Source: Nicotiana tabacum (taxonomy: Eukaryota; Streptophyta; Magnoliopsida; Solanales; Solanaceae). From it: a stretch of DNA of 64,000 bases. The first letter of the stretch is position 1. Every line of letters begins with the position of its first letter. Shown here piece after piece: positions 1 to 12,189 of this stretch. Where the stretch lies: NCBI RefSeq assembly GCF_000715075.1, contig NC_134082.1, forward strand, positions 141,534,948-141,598,947, written 5' to 3'. The notes under the pieces were generated by a model. That model ran no database searches. It worked only from the letters and a program-made list of their open reading frames with translations, and was not told where the DNA came from. Position numbers and translations under genes: made by a program.

Positions 1-440
1 TCATTAAGCCTACACTCTTTTTTTTCTTTTGGTAAAACTTTTGTAATTAACAGTTGCTTAGTGAATAATTGTGCAGTCGACGATGATATGCCCTAGAGAA
101 CACTTTGAGCCGTAGCACTATAGATGTTTATTTTGCTGGAGAGTGGAAACTGATTGTATCAAAGGGAAGCCACAAATCCGACCACTATTGATTAGTGAGT
201 GTTAATTAAGAGGGAAGCAAAACTATAGGAATTGGGGGATGATGATGAATGCACAAAGTGGAGTCATTGGTATACTGTTCTTAAGGATGAAACGCACAAA
301 ATCAAAGCCAAAATAGAAAAAAAGAGCATACTCCTTATGTAATTTTGATTAATTTATAGCCGCCTCAATTATATTTGAGGAACTTTATTTCCATTATCAG
401 CTAACCACTCATCTATTGTGGTTAACTCTCACGCTTAACG
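1..440. other. Intergenic DNA, no gene seen
   Basis: AT-rich sequence with no open frame of useful length and no recognisable domain. The last nine bases (432-440, CGCTTAACG) are the left target-site duplication of the adjacent DNA transposon. Confidence 0.6.
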
Positions 441-1275
441 GGCATTTGCATCTATACCCGTTTTTGTGTCACGTTTTAACTTGTGCCCACTTTGCAAAAA
501 AAATTGCAAGCGTACCCGCTTTTTCGCATAACTTCAGCATACGGGGCTGAAGTAGCAAAGGCAATCACGCAAAACTTCAGCATTCTAGTAGACGGACCTG
601 AAGTTCAGCTCTAGAGCTGAAGTTTTTATTTTGTAACTGGCGAACTTCAGCTCTAGAACTGAAGTTTTTGTTTTGTAACTGGCGAACTTCAGCTTTAGAA
701 CTGAAGTTCTTATCCTGGATAAGCTTTATAATGCTCCCCCTCTACCCATTTCAGCTTTGCTAGTTCATGAAGTCATATTTCAGCAATATGTGTGCGTATG
801 CATTTTATTTATCTTATATTGAGAATTTCAACTCCCTCCCAATTGCCTTTCTTAGGCTTTCTGAGCATTAAATCTATGTGTTCCTACATAGGCTCCCTGG
901 ACTTTAGTTCCATTCAATTGCAAAGGTAATACAACATGGGATGTGTTGCAGGCCTATGTCACTAGTTTGAATTCTCTGTATTTAAAAGAAATGGGTAGAG
1001 AGAGCATTATAAACTGTATTCCGAAACTAAATTGTGATTGTCTTGTACCAGACAAAAGGAGAAGAGCAAGAAAAGCAAATGTATTTATGAATATCTGTAT
1101 TACTGTATATTCACAGCAACAGAAGAAAGAAGAAGAAGAAGAAGAAGAAGAAGGAAACGAAGGAGGAGAAAGGGGGCTGAAGTTATTTAAAAAGTTGGTA
1201 CAAGTTAAAACTTTAAAAAAAATGGGTATAGGTTAAATGGGGGCGACCAAATAGGGCGCCCCATGCAATTTTTAC
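441..1275. mobile_element. MULE-like non-autonomous DNA transposon
   Basis: The 835-bp segment is flanked by a perfect 9-bp direct repeat, CGCTTAACG, at 432-440 and 1276-1284. A 9-bp duplication is typical of Mutator-like elements. The ends are imperfect inverted repeats: the left end carries CTATACCCG followed by GTTTTAACTTGTGCCCAC, and the right end read in reverse carries CTATACCCA followed by GTTTTAACTTGTACCAAC. It encodes no transposase. The interior holds an array of palindromes (604-710) and a GAA microsatellite (1125-1155), which gives a meaningless poly-Glu reading frame. The TSD and TIRs are seen directly; the superfamily is inferred from TSD length. Confidence 0.75.
604..710. repeat. 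Short tandem array of a palindromic unit
   Basis: The unit contains GAACTTCAGCTCTAGAACTGAAGT, a near-perfect palindrome centred on CTAGA, followed by TTTTGTTTTGTAACTGGC. About three copies occur at roughly 47-bp spacing, and half-copies continue upstream (540-600). Each copy could fold into a hairpin. Confidence 0.75.
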
Positions 1276-1330
1276 CGCTTAACGCCATTGGTCTCAGCTG
1301 AATTTTAATGTTTAATCCCAAGGAAGTAAA

Positions 1331-1611
1331 GGCCTAAAAATGCCACTCAACTTTCAGAAATAGTCTATTCATGTCGTCCGTTAAAAAAATGCTCATTCAT
1401 GTCACTGCCGTTACACATTTGGCTCATCCATGTCATTATTGACTAACGGCTCAATTTTTATTTGGCCCATCCATGCCACTGTCATTAGTCAATAATGGCA
1501 TGGATGAGCCAAATATGTAACGGCAGTGGCATGAAATAAGCATTTTTTTAACGGATGAGATGAATAGACCATTTCTGAAAGTTGAATGGCATTTTTAGAT
1601 CTTTTCCATTT
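1331..1611. mobile_element. Foldback (long inverted repeat) MITE
   Basis: The left arm (about 1331-1450) reads GGCCTAAAAATGCCACTCAA and onwards. The right arm (about 1490-1611) is its near-complete reverse complement, so the whole unit would fold into a hairpin with a short loop around 1450-1490. No protein is encoded. The exact ends and TSD are not clear to me. Confidence 0.7.
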
Positions 1612-2090
1612 TTCTTTTATAGGTAGTCACTGATCGGACCGCTGGGTCAGAAAAAAGTCTTAAAAATGAGGACTAACTGTATATCAAGTTTCTTTGCTTG
1701 TCTGAAAAAATGAATCGAAAAATATAGCAAAAGACGACAAAACTGAAGAAAAAATAATTTAGCTTTATTTAATTAATTTGGTTTGATATGTATATATAGC
1801 CAAATATGTAACGGCAGTGGCATGAAATGAGCATTTTTTTAACGGATGAGATGAATAGACCATTTCTGAAAGTTGAGTGACATTTTTAGGTCTTTTCCGT
1901 CTTTCTTTTATAGGAAGTAGTCACTGATCGGACTGCTGGGTCAAAGAAAAGTCTTAAAAATGAGGACTAACTGTATATCAAGTTTCTTGCTTGTCTGAAA
2001 AAATGAATCGAAAAATATAGCAAAAGACGACAAAACTGAAGAAAAATAATTTAGCTTTATTTAATTAATTTGGTTTGATTTGTATATATA
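1507..2090. repeat. 291-bp tandem duplication
   Basis: Sequence starting AGCCAAATATGTAACGGCAG at 1507 recurs at 1798 and stays nearly identical to about 2090. The duplicated unit consists of part of the right arm of the foldback MITE plus about 180 bp of flanking DNA. The copies differ at only a few sites, so the duplication is recent relative to other features here. Confidence 0.85.
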
Positions 2091-2350
2091 GCTAATTTAC
2101 ATAACTAGTTTGATTTCTTTTTAGGTAAATACTGAATCAATTCGCTACTTTGGCCTGTATGCTAAGGTAATGTATTTCTTTCTCCACCTATTGTGTTTCG
2201 TGGTATTTGACATGACAAGGGGTTTATAAAAAGAAATAAACTATTTTGATTTTAGAACTATGCCGAAATACTAAAAATCCTTTAATATCAAACAACCACT
2301 CTTGATTTTATAAAGTGGGCCTAAAGTAAGCGCAAAACAATAATATAACT

Positions 2351-2870
2351 AAAAATAGCACAGATATAGCCAGTTTTCGGACTGGTCATTCAAAAATAGT
2401 CAGCGTTTACGAAGTCAATGAAAAATAGTCACTATTTTGCTGCAACAAAGACCGGTCCAGCATAATATACTGGAGTTCGGTGCACTTGTGTATGAACTCC
2501 AGCATATTATGTTGGACCAGTATATTTTGCTGACTCCAATATAATATACTGGAGACTGGAGCACCGGTGCTCCAAACTCCAGTATATTATACTAATTATA
2601 CTGCTGGAACTCCAATATATTATGCTGGAGTTCTAGTGTATTTATGCTGGAACTCCATCATATTATGTTGGAGTTCCAGCATACTTATCCTAGAACTCCA
2701 GTATAATATACTGGAGTTCAAGCATACATATGTTGGAACTCCAGTATAATATACTGGCGTATTTTTCGGGTTTTGAACAGTGTTTTCGCTCAGATTTATC
2801 TTTACATGAAAAATGGCTAAATTTTGATTACTTTTGAAACTGGACTATTTTTGAACGACCAGTTGTAAAT
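2351..2870. mobile_element. Palindrome-filled non-autonomous DNA transposon
   Basis: The ends are inverted repeats: ACTGGTCATTCAAAAATAGTC near 2374-2394 matches the reverse complement of the right end (ACTGGTCGTTCAAAAATAGTC, about 2844-2864). Between them are many copies of a palindrome of the type ACTCCAGTATAATATACTGGAG separated by short spacers. No transposase is encoded; the apparent 60-residue frame at 2567-2749 is a by-product of the palindromes. The boundaries are approximate and I could not fix a TSD. Confidence 0.65.
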
Positions 2871-5593
2871 CTGTTTAATTTCTCCCTGAAATATCTTAGT
2901 CCTCATATAATATGTACGATTAGAATTGAGTATGACGCCTTTTAGGCTTCTACTACTATTAAAATTTCTTGACAGATTCTGTCTACAAAACACGCAGTCT
3001 TGAGCATTATGAGTGTTTTAATATTCAGAGATGCCATTTGCCTTTTAGTGGTAGTAATTCCAGAAAAACACACGTGTTATGTCTCCTATATTTTGCAATC
3101 TTTCAAATCCATGGCGAATATTTGTATTCTTCAAAAGTTTGATTTCTGCGGTGAACCTATATATCTCTTTTAATTCTCTTTGTCTCTGGAATTCGGCTTA
3201 AATAATGCAAACTTTAGTATCATCAAAGTAGAGGGCCGGGTCCTTCTCCTGATAAGATAAATATGGTCTAAAATGGGTGGATGTGTAGGGTTGGACACCA
3301 ATCCATCTATACCCTTAAGACTATTTTAAGAATATTGTATCTTTATGCAATTTCTTAAATATATAGATTTTAACAGCATTACAAAGTGTAGTCGTGTCGA
3401 TTCACGCCAATCGTAATGAGATAATTAATGTAAAATGTATCCAATAGGAAATATGTAATATTCAAACTATTTTTAGAACTACTAGTCTTAGGATACGCGT
3501 TTTGTGCGTGTATTCTAATCAATGAATACACTCTTTTAAAACATTATATAAATAGTACTAAGCAGTATGTTGATTTATAAACTAAAACTTAATGCAATAA
3601 AACTCTAAAATAAAATATTCATGAAAAACATAATTAACCAACACATACACTTAACCCCGATTTTGATAAACCCATAACTTCTTCCTTCACATTTCACAAG
3701 AATGCTATAATCAATTTGAATACCAATATATATTATTTGTTGCTAATTAACCAAAATTTTCATTTGGCAAAAGTGACAAAATATTTATTATATGCTTTTA
3801 TCACGATTTTTCAAATATTTGTCAAACAACACCAATTTAAAACTTGAACTTCTAGTTTTTTATAGATTCGGAAATGAAGGGATAAATTGGATAAGTATAA
3901 ATGTAAAATATAAAAATGACTTATATTGAGTTAATATTTTACAATAAATGACATAATATTAAAAACTACAAAGAGTCATTTTTTGGCAACAAAAATCACA
4001 AAGAATCAGTTTCTTGAATGAATAAAAAATAAAAGAAAAATAATTAACGTCAACTCATTTGAATATAATTTGTCAACACTGTCTCAATCTCATTTTTCTT
4101 ATGTTTGCACTTAACCAATATTCTTAATATTATATTATAATCAAGTTTAAATTTTCTGATTCCTTTTACCGCTCATGTTTTCTTATAGAAATAAATTCAT
4201 GCACTCAAAAAGTTATGTCAACTTGAAAAATAACTTTACTTATACGAAGAATTTAGAAAATAATTGAATGAGATTCTTTTTCTAATTAGTTAATTTAAAG
4301 ACTTAGTTATTTATATCTTTTGTTTGATTCAAATTTTTAATGTTAGCTCATCCTGAATTTAAAACATTTAATTTTAGTTATAGTTTTATCGATTCAATAA
4401 GCATTATATTTTCAAATAGTTGAAAATCCAATCACTATTTCACTTTTGGATCTTTGTGTTTGTAGAGTTGTTAGTGTTATTGACTTTCGCTAACCGCCTC
4501 TCTCTCTCACACACACACATTTTTTAATTTTTTTACTTATTTGTTCATATTGTTGAGTGTAGTTTTCAAATATTATACAAAAATTGATGAACTATTTGAG
4601 TAGGAAAGGAGTTCAAACATAATATAAAAATATATTATAGTTTATACATTAAATGTTTAAAAAAATATTAAAGAAATTATTGTTAATTTATATTGTTCAG
4701 TTAAAAATAATTTATATTAGGTAAAATTTTAGTTTATTTTAAAGTTCTAAATATTAAATTATAATTTTTACATAATTCAAATAGGAAGGATTGGATAATT
4801 TGTCATGATTTTGTGAATGACAAAACATAAAATCATACGATCTACATTATATAACTCAAAAAAGACGTAAAATCCTAATTTAATAAAATTGACATAATTC
4901 AAGAAAAACCTAGGGTTAATTAATCTTCATAACTTAGTGAAAATGTGTAATATAATGAAACATCATGTTTAGGAGAAACTTTAGTATAATAGTCATGAAA
5001 AGTTATAAAAAAAAGGAAATAATCATAAATTTACATTCTCAAATAAGATCAAAATAAGAAGGCGAAGTAGTAATATGGAACTCGACAGACAAACCGAGTC
5101 ACATTTTATAACTATTTTAAAATCCTCATTATTTTGATTTTTTTTCCTAGCTGGTTGATGTTTTGATTTTTCCCTTACTTTTACTATAAATATGTTGCAT
5201 TGTTCGATAATGAAAGAATTTATATATGGTAGAATTTTAATTGATTTGAAATCTTAAATATTAGAATTTTTTATAAAGTTAAAATAAGGAAAGATTTGAT
5301 AAGCAATAATTTTAAACTCCTAAATATTAGGAAATAATTTAAATGACTATTTTGTCTAAAGTGAAATCTATTCTTAAAGGGTAAAAAAGGCGAACGATAT
5401 TTCGCTAAGGACCTTCGTGCTTTTAATATAATAAAAATATATTACTATCAAATATGAAGTAACAGGAAAAACTTAACATATCTCGCGGATAACTAAATGG
5501 TGCAATTGCTAAAAATTCAGTAAATTTTGTTAAGATTCACAAGCACGGGATAAAAATGCACATTTCAATTAATGCAAAGTTAAATATGCTTAG
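2871..5593. other. AT-rich intergenic DNA, possible Helitron-like segment
   Basis: No gene is supported. A stretch beginning near 3480 (GGATACGCGTTTTGTGCGTG) and ending near 5440 (TTCGCTAAGGACCTTCGTGC) resembles the ends of non-autonomous Helitrons common in Solanaceae, as I remember them. Helitrons leave no TSD, so this stays tentative. The rest is unremarkable AT-rich DNA with a short CT/CA microsatellite at 4499-4519. Confidence 0.3.
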
Positions 5594-6289
5594 CAGAGGT
5601 TTGGATTGGTTTGGTTTTTCGAATTTTTTGGGTTTTTTTGAATTTTTTATTACATGAATATTTTTCAATCTTACTTTGTTTAAGTTATAGATAAAGTTTT
5701 GATAAGCCAATATATGTTTAGTAAAAAATAAAAAATTAACAAACATATATGTTCTGTTAAAATATTCTTATGGGAAAACTTTTTAGGAACACATGATAGT
5801 TATTTTCTTAATTGTGTAACAATAATTTTTCGTTAATATACAATTTCACGGTTAACCGAATTTAGTAATTAACCATTAAAATCAAGATGATACCTAAATA
5901 ATGATATATTCTATTTAATTTTAAATTATCGAAATACCATTTCAAATGCGAAAAAGAAATAAGAAATCTTGACATATGAATATGGAAGAACAAATAGATG
6001 ATTGACGCACTTTAGTAGCACTTTATAAGAAAGTGATACAATTCATTATTTATAGTAGCTAAAAATGAATGCATTTCATAGTTCTATTAAATATTACATC
6101 TCATGAGAGGATCTCAAATATGACTATTATTTTTTTTAAAGAAAATTCAATATAAAATCTTAAAAATATATATTTATATGTCGGTTTGGTTCATTTTTTT
6201 TTACTCAATACCAAACCAAGTCAAACTAAACTTAATCGGGCTTTTTAATCGGTTTGGTGCGATTTTCCGTTTCAGTTTGAATACCCCTA
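5594..6289. mobile_element. hAT-like non-autonomous transposon
   Basis: The 696-bp segment is flanked by a perfect 8-bp direct repeat, ATGCTTAG (5586-5593 and 6290-6297), the duplication length of hAT elements. The ends read CAGAGGT and, in reverse, TAGGGGT, a weak inverted repeat of the usual hAT form. Subterminal GGTTTGG-type motifs occur in opposite orientation at both ends. No transposase is encoded. Confidence 0.7.
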
Positions 6290-6690
6290 ATGCTTAGTCA
6301 GATACATAAGGACCAAAATTGAAAATTCATTACGGACTAAAAACGCAAACTTCTCATTATTAAATTGAGCTTTAAATTAATTACTATTTAATCGAACCTA
6401 TTGGATAGATTTTACTTTTAAAGTACAACCGAGCTAACCGAGTTGAGATGAATTTTGACTAAATTAAGCGAGGTGAGCTTATCAGCTGAATCCCAGCTAT
6501 AACGCAAGTAGCGGCCAGACCTATATCATATTTATATGCAGCGTGAAATTTCAACATTATTGCAAGGGAAAGCATTTGGGCAAGTTACAAAAGGTATAAA
6601 AAAATTTAGAACAGCTATATTGTATATTTTTTCCAAAGTATTTAAGACCAATGCCAAATGCGATGTTGCACGTCGACTGGTAAGTCCGTA

Positions 6691-6724
<34 letters not shown>

Positions 6725-7154
6725 AAAAAACACGGACTCCAGTTCAACACAGCAAGGCGGTGTAGTCGATATAAGGATCCATAAGAGATAATGTCGATGT
6801 CCCCCCTTACATTTGGATATTTTGTGACCTCAAATATCAATAATAGGTCGTCAATGACAACTACATTTTGCCTAGCTATTGCCAGTACAAGGTTTCGATG
6901 GTGACCACTGACTGATTAGTCTATATCTATTCAATGGTAATTTTCAGCAATGTGAATCACAATATCAAACCCCTTATCCCAGAAACATCAAAAAAGAAAA
7001 AGAAAAAGAAAAAGAAAGAGAAAAAGAAAAAGAAAATAGCCTTAATAACAAATGCCTACAAAACCTTTTGTTTTTTCAAGTCACATTTGTAAAGTTAATA
7101 AGAAGCTGCTTATGATAAAAGTAGAAAATTAAACTTCAAGTGGTGGGTTCAATG
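6290..7154. other. Intergenic DNA with two microsatellites
   Basis: No gene is seen. A CA run leads into a long poly-A tract (6693-6730), and a purine-rich AAAAAG repeat lies at about 6990-7036. The poly-A creates a false poly-Phe frame on the minus strand. The final five bases (7150-7154, CAATG) are the left TSD of the Tat element. Confidence 0.6.
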
Positions 7155-7614
7155 TGTATGGGTCCAAATTTGAACAACCACGACCGTTGATGAGTACGAC
7201 AAACGACGAGATCCTCGTAGTTCAACATCCTGCAGGGGACGACCTACAGGCGAACAAGAGACTGTACGACTTTTGGTGCAGTGTAGGCCCCTTAGGGGAC
7301 ATTAGGAATATTCTTTCAAATATTCCCTATGATTTGTCTTTTAGGGCTTAGAAGGGGTTTGTCCCTTATATATAGAGCATAAAACAACCCTGTAAGCCCT
7401 CTGGGCATTTTCCTAACTTATAACACTTGCTTACATAAACGATTGATGTCATTATTGTTTAAGGGTTCGTCTTGACAAGATAAAGAAATCTTATCCTCTG
7501 TATTCTCCTTGTATATCTTTTGTTCTAGAGATTATTATGCTTAGCTAAGATTTATCCCTTCATTTTCTTTAATTAATTTATTCAAAAAGGTTCCGATATC
7601 TTTTGAGTCAAACA
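7155..7614 (+). repeat. 5' LTR of the Tat element
   Basis: Begins TGTATGGG and ends GTCAAACA. It contains a TATA-like TTATATATAG at about 7366, preceding the presumed transcription start. It matches 25933-26391 nearly base for base. Confidence 0.9.
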
Positions 7615-7616
7615 AT

Positions 7617-7636
7617 TTGGTGCCGTCTGTGGGGAT
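7617..7636 (+). other. Primer binding site of the Tat element
   Basis: TTGGTGCCGTCTGTGGGGAT follows the 5' LTR after a couple of bases, the place and TGG start expected of a primer site. The priming tRNA was not determined. Confidence 0.6.
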
Positions 7637-7714
7637 TTCTATAGATGAGATCTTAGTTTCGTCTAGATCTTTGAAAGAAATAATCACCTCTTCTTAGCCT
7701 CGCAAAGACCAACA

Positions 7715-9343
7715 ATGGCAGGAAAGGGAGAAGCAAGATTAAAGGCAATAGTAGGTGTCATGAACAACCTCCTGAATTCCCTCAATGAAGCAGGTAGGGA
7801 AGACAACGAAAACGCAATTCCAAGTGTTACTCCTGAGGGAGAGATCTCACCCCCCCTCCGCACGAGGGCGTGAGTGTCTCGTGCGAGAAGGAAACCTCAA
7901 CATCCGCAGCTGGAGAAGAACCACCGGCTATGAAAAGGCTATTAGAAGAGTGGTTGACAAACACCTTCTGCAATATACTCGACAAACCCGTTCAAAAGGA
8001 TATCGAAGGCATAATACCCGTAGAAATCGCAATTGTCACCGACGAGCCAGAAACTCCACGAACAGGTAACACTCATAATGTCATTGATGCAGATAACGAT
8101 GCACTTGCGGCCATCTTGAAGAAAATGGAAGAGATGGAAAATGAGAAAAAAAACACTCCGCGATTAGATGAAAGAGCATCAGGAAAGGGTTGATAAAATA
8201 CCGGGCGCTCCGAAGTTGCTACCAAAACGTGACGTGGGCCGATTCGTCGAACAACCATACAGTGAAGGGGTGTCTCCCCACTCTATTCCGAAAACCTTCA
8301 AAATGCCGCCATATTTGAAAATATATGATGGCACCACGGACCCGGAAGATCACTTAATCCATTACATTACTGCAGTAAAAAGTAACAATCTATCAAAAGA
8401 ATAGGTGCCATTGGTGCTGCTAAAAACGTTCGGCAAAACTCTGACAGGGGGAGTGTTGACATGGTATTACCAACTACCAACACGTTCGATATCAACGTTC
8501 GAAGAAATGGCAGATAAGTTCGTCACCGCTCACGCGGGAGCGAAAAAGGCAAAGTCTAGGGTAAATGACATATTCGTCGTCAGGCAGACGACAGGCGAGG
8601 GACTTCAAAATTTCCTAGCCCGATTCAATAGGGTAAGAATGAGCCTACCAAACGTGTCGGAAGGGATGTCGGTAGCAGCCTTCCAAAATGGGTTAAACAG
8701 AAACGGGTCAAAAGCAACCAAAAAACTGCTAAGTAGACTCATGAAGTAACCCCCCACCACCACGTGGGGAGAAATCCATAATGCCTATTGCGTCGAAGTA
8801 AGGGTAGACGAGGATGACCTAAATAGCCCGATCCAACAGCTAACATCGGTCCAAATCGAGACAAGGAAAGATCGCTGCAACAACGGCAGAAGGGACTAAC
8901 TACCCTATTTCAATCAAGAAAGGCACCAGCCCTATATCCGAACATCCAACCCACCTCGTCCTCGACATACAGACATCACGCCTTGACACACCGCACCACT
9001 CTGAAATGAAAGAGGTATGCCTCCACTGTTATCTGCTCATAACTTTTGTGTTTCTCCATCATAAATAGTGTATGCACTGGAAAAGCTCGGCGCAAAGGTG
9101 CAGTGGCCGCAAAAGATGAAGTCATATTCGAGCACCCAGAGATCGAACGTTCTATGTGAATTTCACCAGGAAAGGGGACACAAGACCGAAGACTCCATAG
9201 GTTTACGACAGGAAGTGGTAAGAATGCTAAACCAGGGACACCTGAAAGAACTGAAGAGCGATCGAGGAAGGGTTAACTTCGCTCGTGGACGCGATCAACC
9301 TCAAGGACCCCCAAAACCACCATCATCAGCTCGTACCATATAA
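7715..9343 (+). pseudogene. Tat gag, disrupted
   Basis: The frame starts at the ATG at 7715 after a Kozak-like AACA. Recognisable pieces are a coiled-coil-like stretch (ILKKMEEMEN, about 8110), a retrotransposon gag domain (8240-8750, with DPEDHL and TWYYQLP), and a C-terminal zinc-knuckle-like region (CEFHQERGHKTEDS, about 9148-9195) in which a usual Cys appears as Ser. Stop codons and frame changes near 7872, 8190, 8402, 8747 and 8900 split it, so no full Gag can be made. Gag would form the virus-like particle core. Confidence 0.8.
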
Positions 9344-9559
9344 ATGATCATTGGTGGAGGCGATGATACAGTAATCAACCCTATGAAATTCACCACCACA
9401 CACAAACTCAAACGGATAGTCGCCCACGAATAGTATGATGACCTCGAAGATAGTATCATCTTCGATAAGTCGGATATTAACGGTTTGTCTTTCCCTCATT
9501 ATAATGCTTTGGTTATAACTTTACGCATCGTGAATACCATGTAAAGAGAATAATGGTGG

Positions 9560-9802
9560 ATGACGGAAGCAACACGTGTATTATTCACCCCACGAGTCCT
9601 CATACAGATGAGGCTCGAGGATAAAATAGTACAGCATTGCATAACACTAACGGGTTTTAATAATGTAGTGGAACGAACCTTTGGAGAGATAGTGCTACCC
9701 GTTCTGGCAGAAGGAGCCACCCTGGAAATGACGTTCCACGTCATGAACCAGGAAACAACCTATAATGCCATCATAGGGCATCCATGGATACACGCTATGT
9801 GA
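9560..9802 (+). pseudogene. Tat protease region, disrupted
   Basis: An open piece typical of the region between Gag and reverse transcriptase in Tat elements. It contains TGFNNVVERTFGEIVLPV and ends with IIGHPWIHAM, the conserved block that closes the aspartic-protease domain. Upstream, the stretch expected to carry the catalytic Asp is out of frame. Function is inferred from order and motif. Confidence 0.7.
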
Positions 9803-10169
9803 GCCGTCCCGTCAAGTTTCTGTCAAGTAATCAAATTTCCTACCCCATGGGGGATATTCAGCATTCGAGGCGAGCAGTGCACCGCCCAAGAATGCTACTG
9901 AATCATCCAAGATTGCACACACACCCAAAAAGTAAAGGGGGCAAGTGCGGAAGCATAACAATCAGCTATATCGGGAACCAAACCTGACATACAAATAGAG
10001 GCTATCAAAGACCCGAATGTCGTAGAAGCTTGCAAGGAAACCGTAAAAGACCTTGAACCCGTTCAACTAGACAACACCGATAGCACGAAAAAGGCTTATA
10101 TCAGACACAACCTCTCAGAACTAGGTAAGTACCATGAGTTCTTAACTAACAATGTTGATTTGTTTGCCT

Positions 10170-11960
10170 TTTCCTATTCAGATATGCCAGGAATCCCAAG
10201 GGACATTGCCACACACAGGTTGAATGTCGACCCTCTTTACCCGCCAGTACGGTAAATGAGGAGAAAGTTCAATGCCACCAACAATGAGGCGGTCAGCGAA
10301 GAAGTTGATAAGTTAGTCGTTAATGGTTCCATCCGAGTATCAAAATATCCCCAATGGGTCGCCATTGTGGTCATGGTATAAAATAAGAACGAGAAATGGC
10401 AGATGTGTGTCGACTTCACCGACCTAAACAAAGCATGCCCGAAAGATTCCTTTCCGTTACTACATATCGACCAGCTCATCGATGCAACGGTGGGACGTGA
10501 AATACCGAGCTTCTTAGACGTTTATTCTGGTTACAACCAAATTCTAATGGCTGAAGAAGATCAAGAAAAGACCATTTTCATCACTCACCGAGGAACGTAC
10601 TGCTATAAAGTCATGTCGTTCGGACTCAAGAACGTAGGGGCGATGTATCAAAGGTTAGTCACCAAGATGTTCAAAGAACAACTCGGTAAGACCATGGAGG
10701 TTTACATTGACGACATGCTAGTGAAGTCGAAAAAGATAGAGGATCACATTAGTCATCTGAAGGAAGCCTTCGAGATATTGAGGCAATATGGAATGAAACT
10801 GAATCCTGAAAAATGCGCCTTCGACGTAACCTTAGGAAAGTTCCTTGGTTTTCTGGTGTCACAAAGGGGTATCGAAGTCAACCCGGATCAGATCAGAGCT
10901 ATCGAAGGAATACCGGAGACATTCACCAGCAAGAAGCAGGTGCAAAAATTAACAGGACGAATAGCCGCCCTATCGAGGTTTATTTCACGATCGTCGGACA
11001 GATGCCATAAATTCTTCAATGTGCTAAGGAAAGACCACGGACTATAGTGGAATTCAAAATGCGTCGATGCCTTGAGAAAGCTGAAAGTGTACCTATCCTC
11101 GCCACTACTACTCGTCAAGGCAGACCCAGGTGAATGCCTACTGGTGTACCTAGAATTCTCCGAAGTTGCGGTAAGTGCAGTCTTGATCCGTGAAAATAAA
11201 GGTACGCAATCTCCGATTTAATATATCGGAAAAATCTTAATTGATGCCGAAACAAGGTACCCTCACCTTGAGAAACTAGCTCTGGCATTAGTCGTAGCTT
11301 CACGAAAGCTTAGACCATATTTTCAATGTCACCCCATAAAAGTGGTGACAACCGTCCCCCTTAAGGGTATCCTACACAAACCCAAACTATCGGGTAGGTT
11401 GGCCAAATGGGCCATAGAATTAAGCGAGCACGATATAACATACCAATCGCAAACTGCTATTAAGTCGCAGGTTCTCGTCGAATTTGTCGCCGATTTCAGC
11501 GCATAAATATTGCCTGAAATAGAGCAGGAGGCGCTCCGCGCTTCTGCGCATTCTGACCTCTGGGTCCTCTACACCGATGACGCATCTAATGCATCGAGAT
11601 TAGGATTAGGACTCATCTTTGAAGTTCCTACGGGCGAAGTAATTCGCCAGTCCATACAATGCCCTGAGATGACTAACAACGAGGCCGAGTATGAAACTGT
11701 GATTGCAGGATTGAAATTAGCCCTCAAATATGGCGCTCGATGACTCGTCCTCCAGTTCGATTCTCAACTCGTGGTGAACCAAGTCACTGGGACTTTTCAA
11801 ATCAAAGAACAGAGACTACAAAAGTACCAGTCAGAAATTCACAAACTGCTGCCAGAATTTGATGAATGCCACCTCGACCAAATACCCAGGGCATAGAATA
11901 TCAAAGCAGATGATCTCGCCAAGCTAGTGGCAACCACCAAAAATATCAACAAGGAAAACA
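10170..11960 (+). pseudogene. Tat reverse transcriptase-RNase H, disrupted
   Basis: The longest open piece (10403-11047) carries the RT palm: CVDFTDLNKACPKD, FLDVYSGYNQI, FGLKNVGAMYQR, and the catalytic YIDDMLVKS (about 10705-10731), then the thumb with FLGFLVSQRGIEVNPDQ. The N-terminal RT part (10170-10380) lies in another frame with a stop near 10380. RNase H follows (11510-11960); its first motif reads YTDDASN where the family normally has YTDGASN, and a stop falls at 11741. Several stops make it non-functional, though the YIDD box is intact. Confidence 0.85.
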
Positions 11961-12189
11961 TGGTCACTCTTCTTCATTCCACAATAGACCAGGTCGAGGT
12001 ACATTTTGTAAACCTAACTTGGGACTGGCCCAACTGCATCGTAACATATCTGCAGGATGGAATGCTCCCACAAGATAAGAAAGAAGCCAAAAAGCTTTGA
12101 ATACAGGCAACCAGATACAACATCGTAAACTGTGATCTTTACAAAAGAACGTTCGGCGGCCCCCTAGCCAAGTGTCGGGGGCTAAATCA

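Noticed and set aside
943..1236. 97-residue frame with a poly-Glu run
   Set aside because: It comes from a GAA microsatellite inside a DNA transposon, with no domain and no splice or promoter support.
2567..2749. 60-residue Tyr/Leu-rich frame
   Set aside because: Produced by the palindrome array of the element at 2351-2870.
6532..6840. Minus-strand frame with a long poly-Phe tract
   Set aside because: Translation of a poly-A/CA microsatellite.
7154..7351. 65-residue frame starting at the LTR edge
   Set aside because: Lies in the LTR, starts at a GTG, and the same region in the 3' LTR has no conserved frame.
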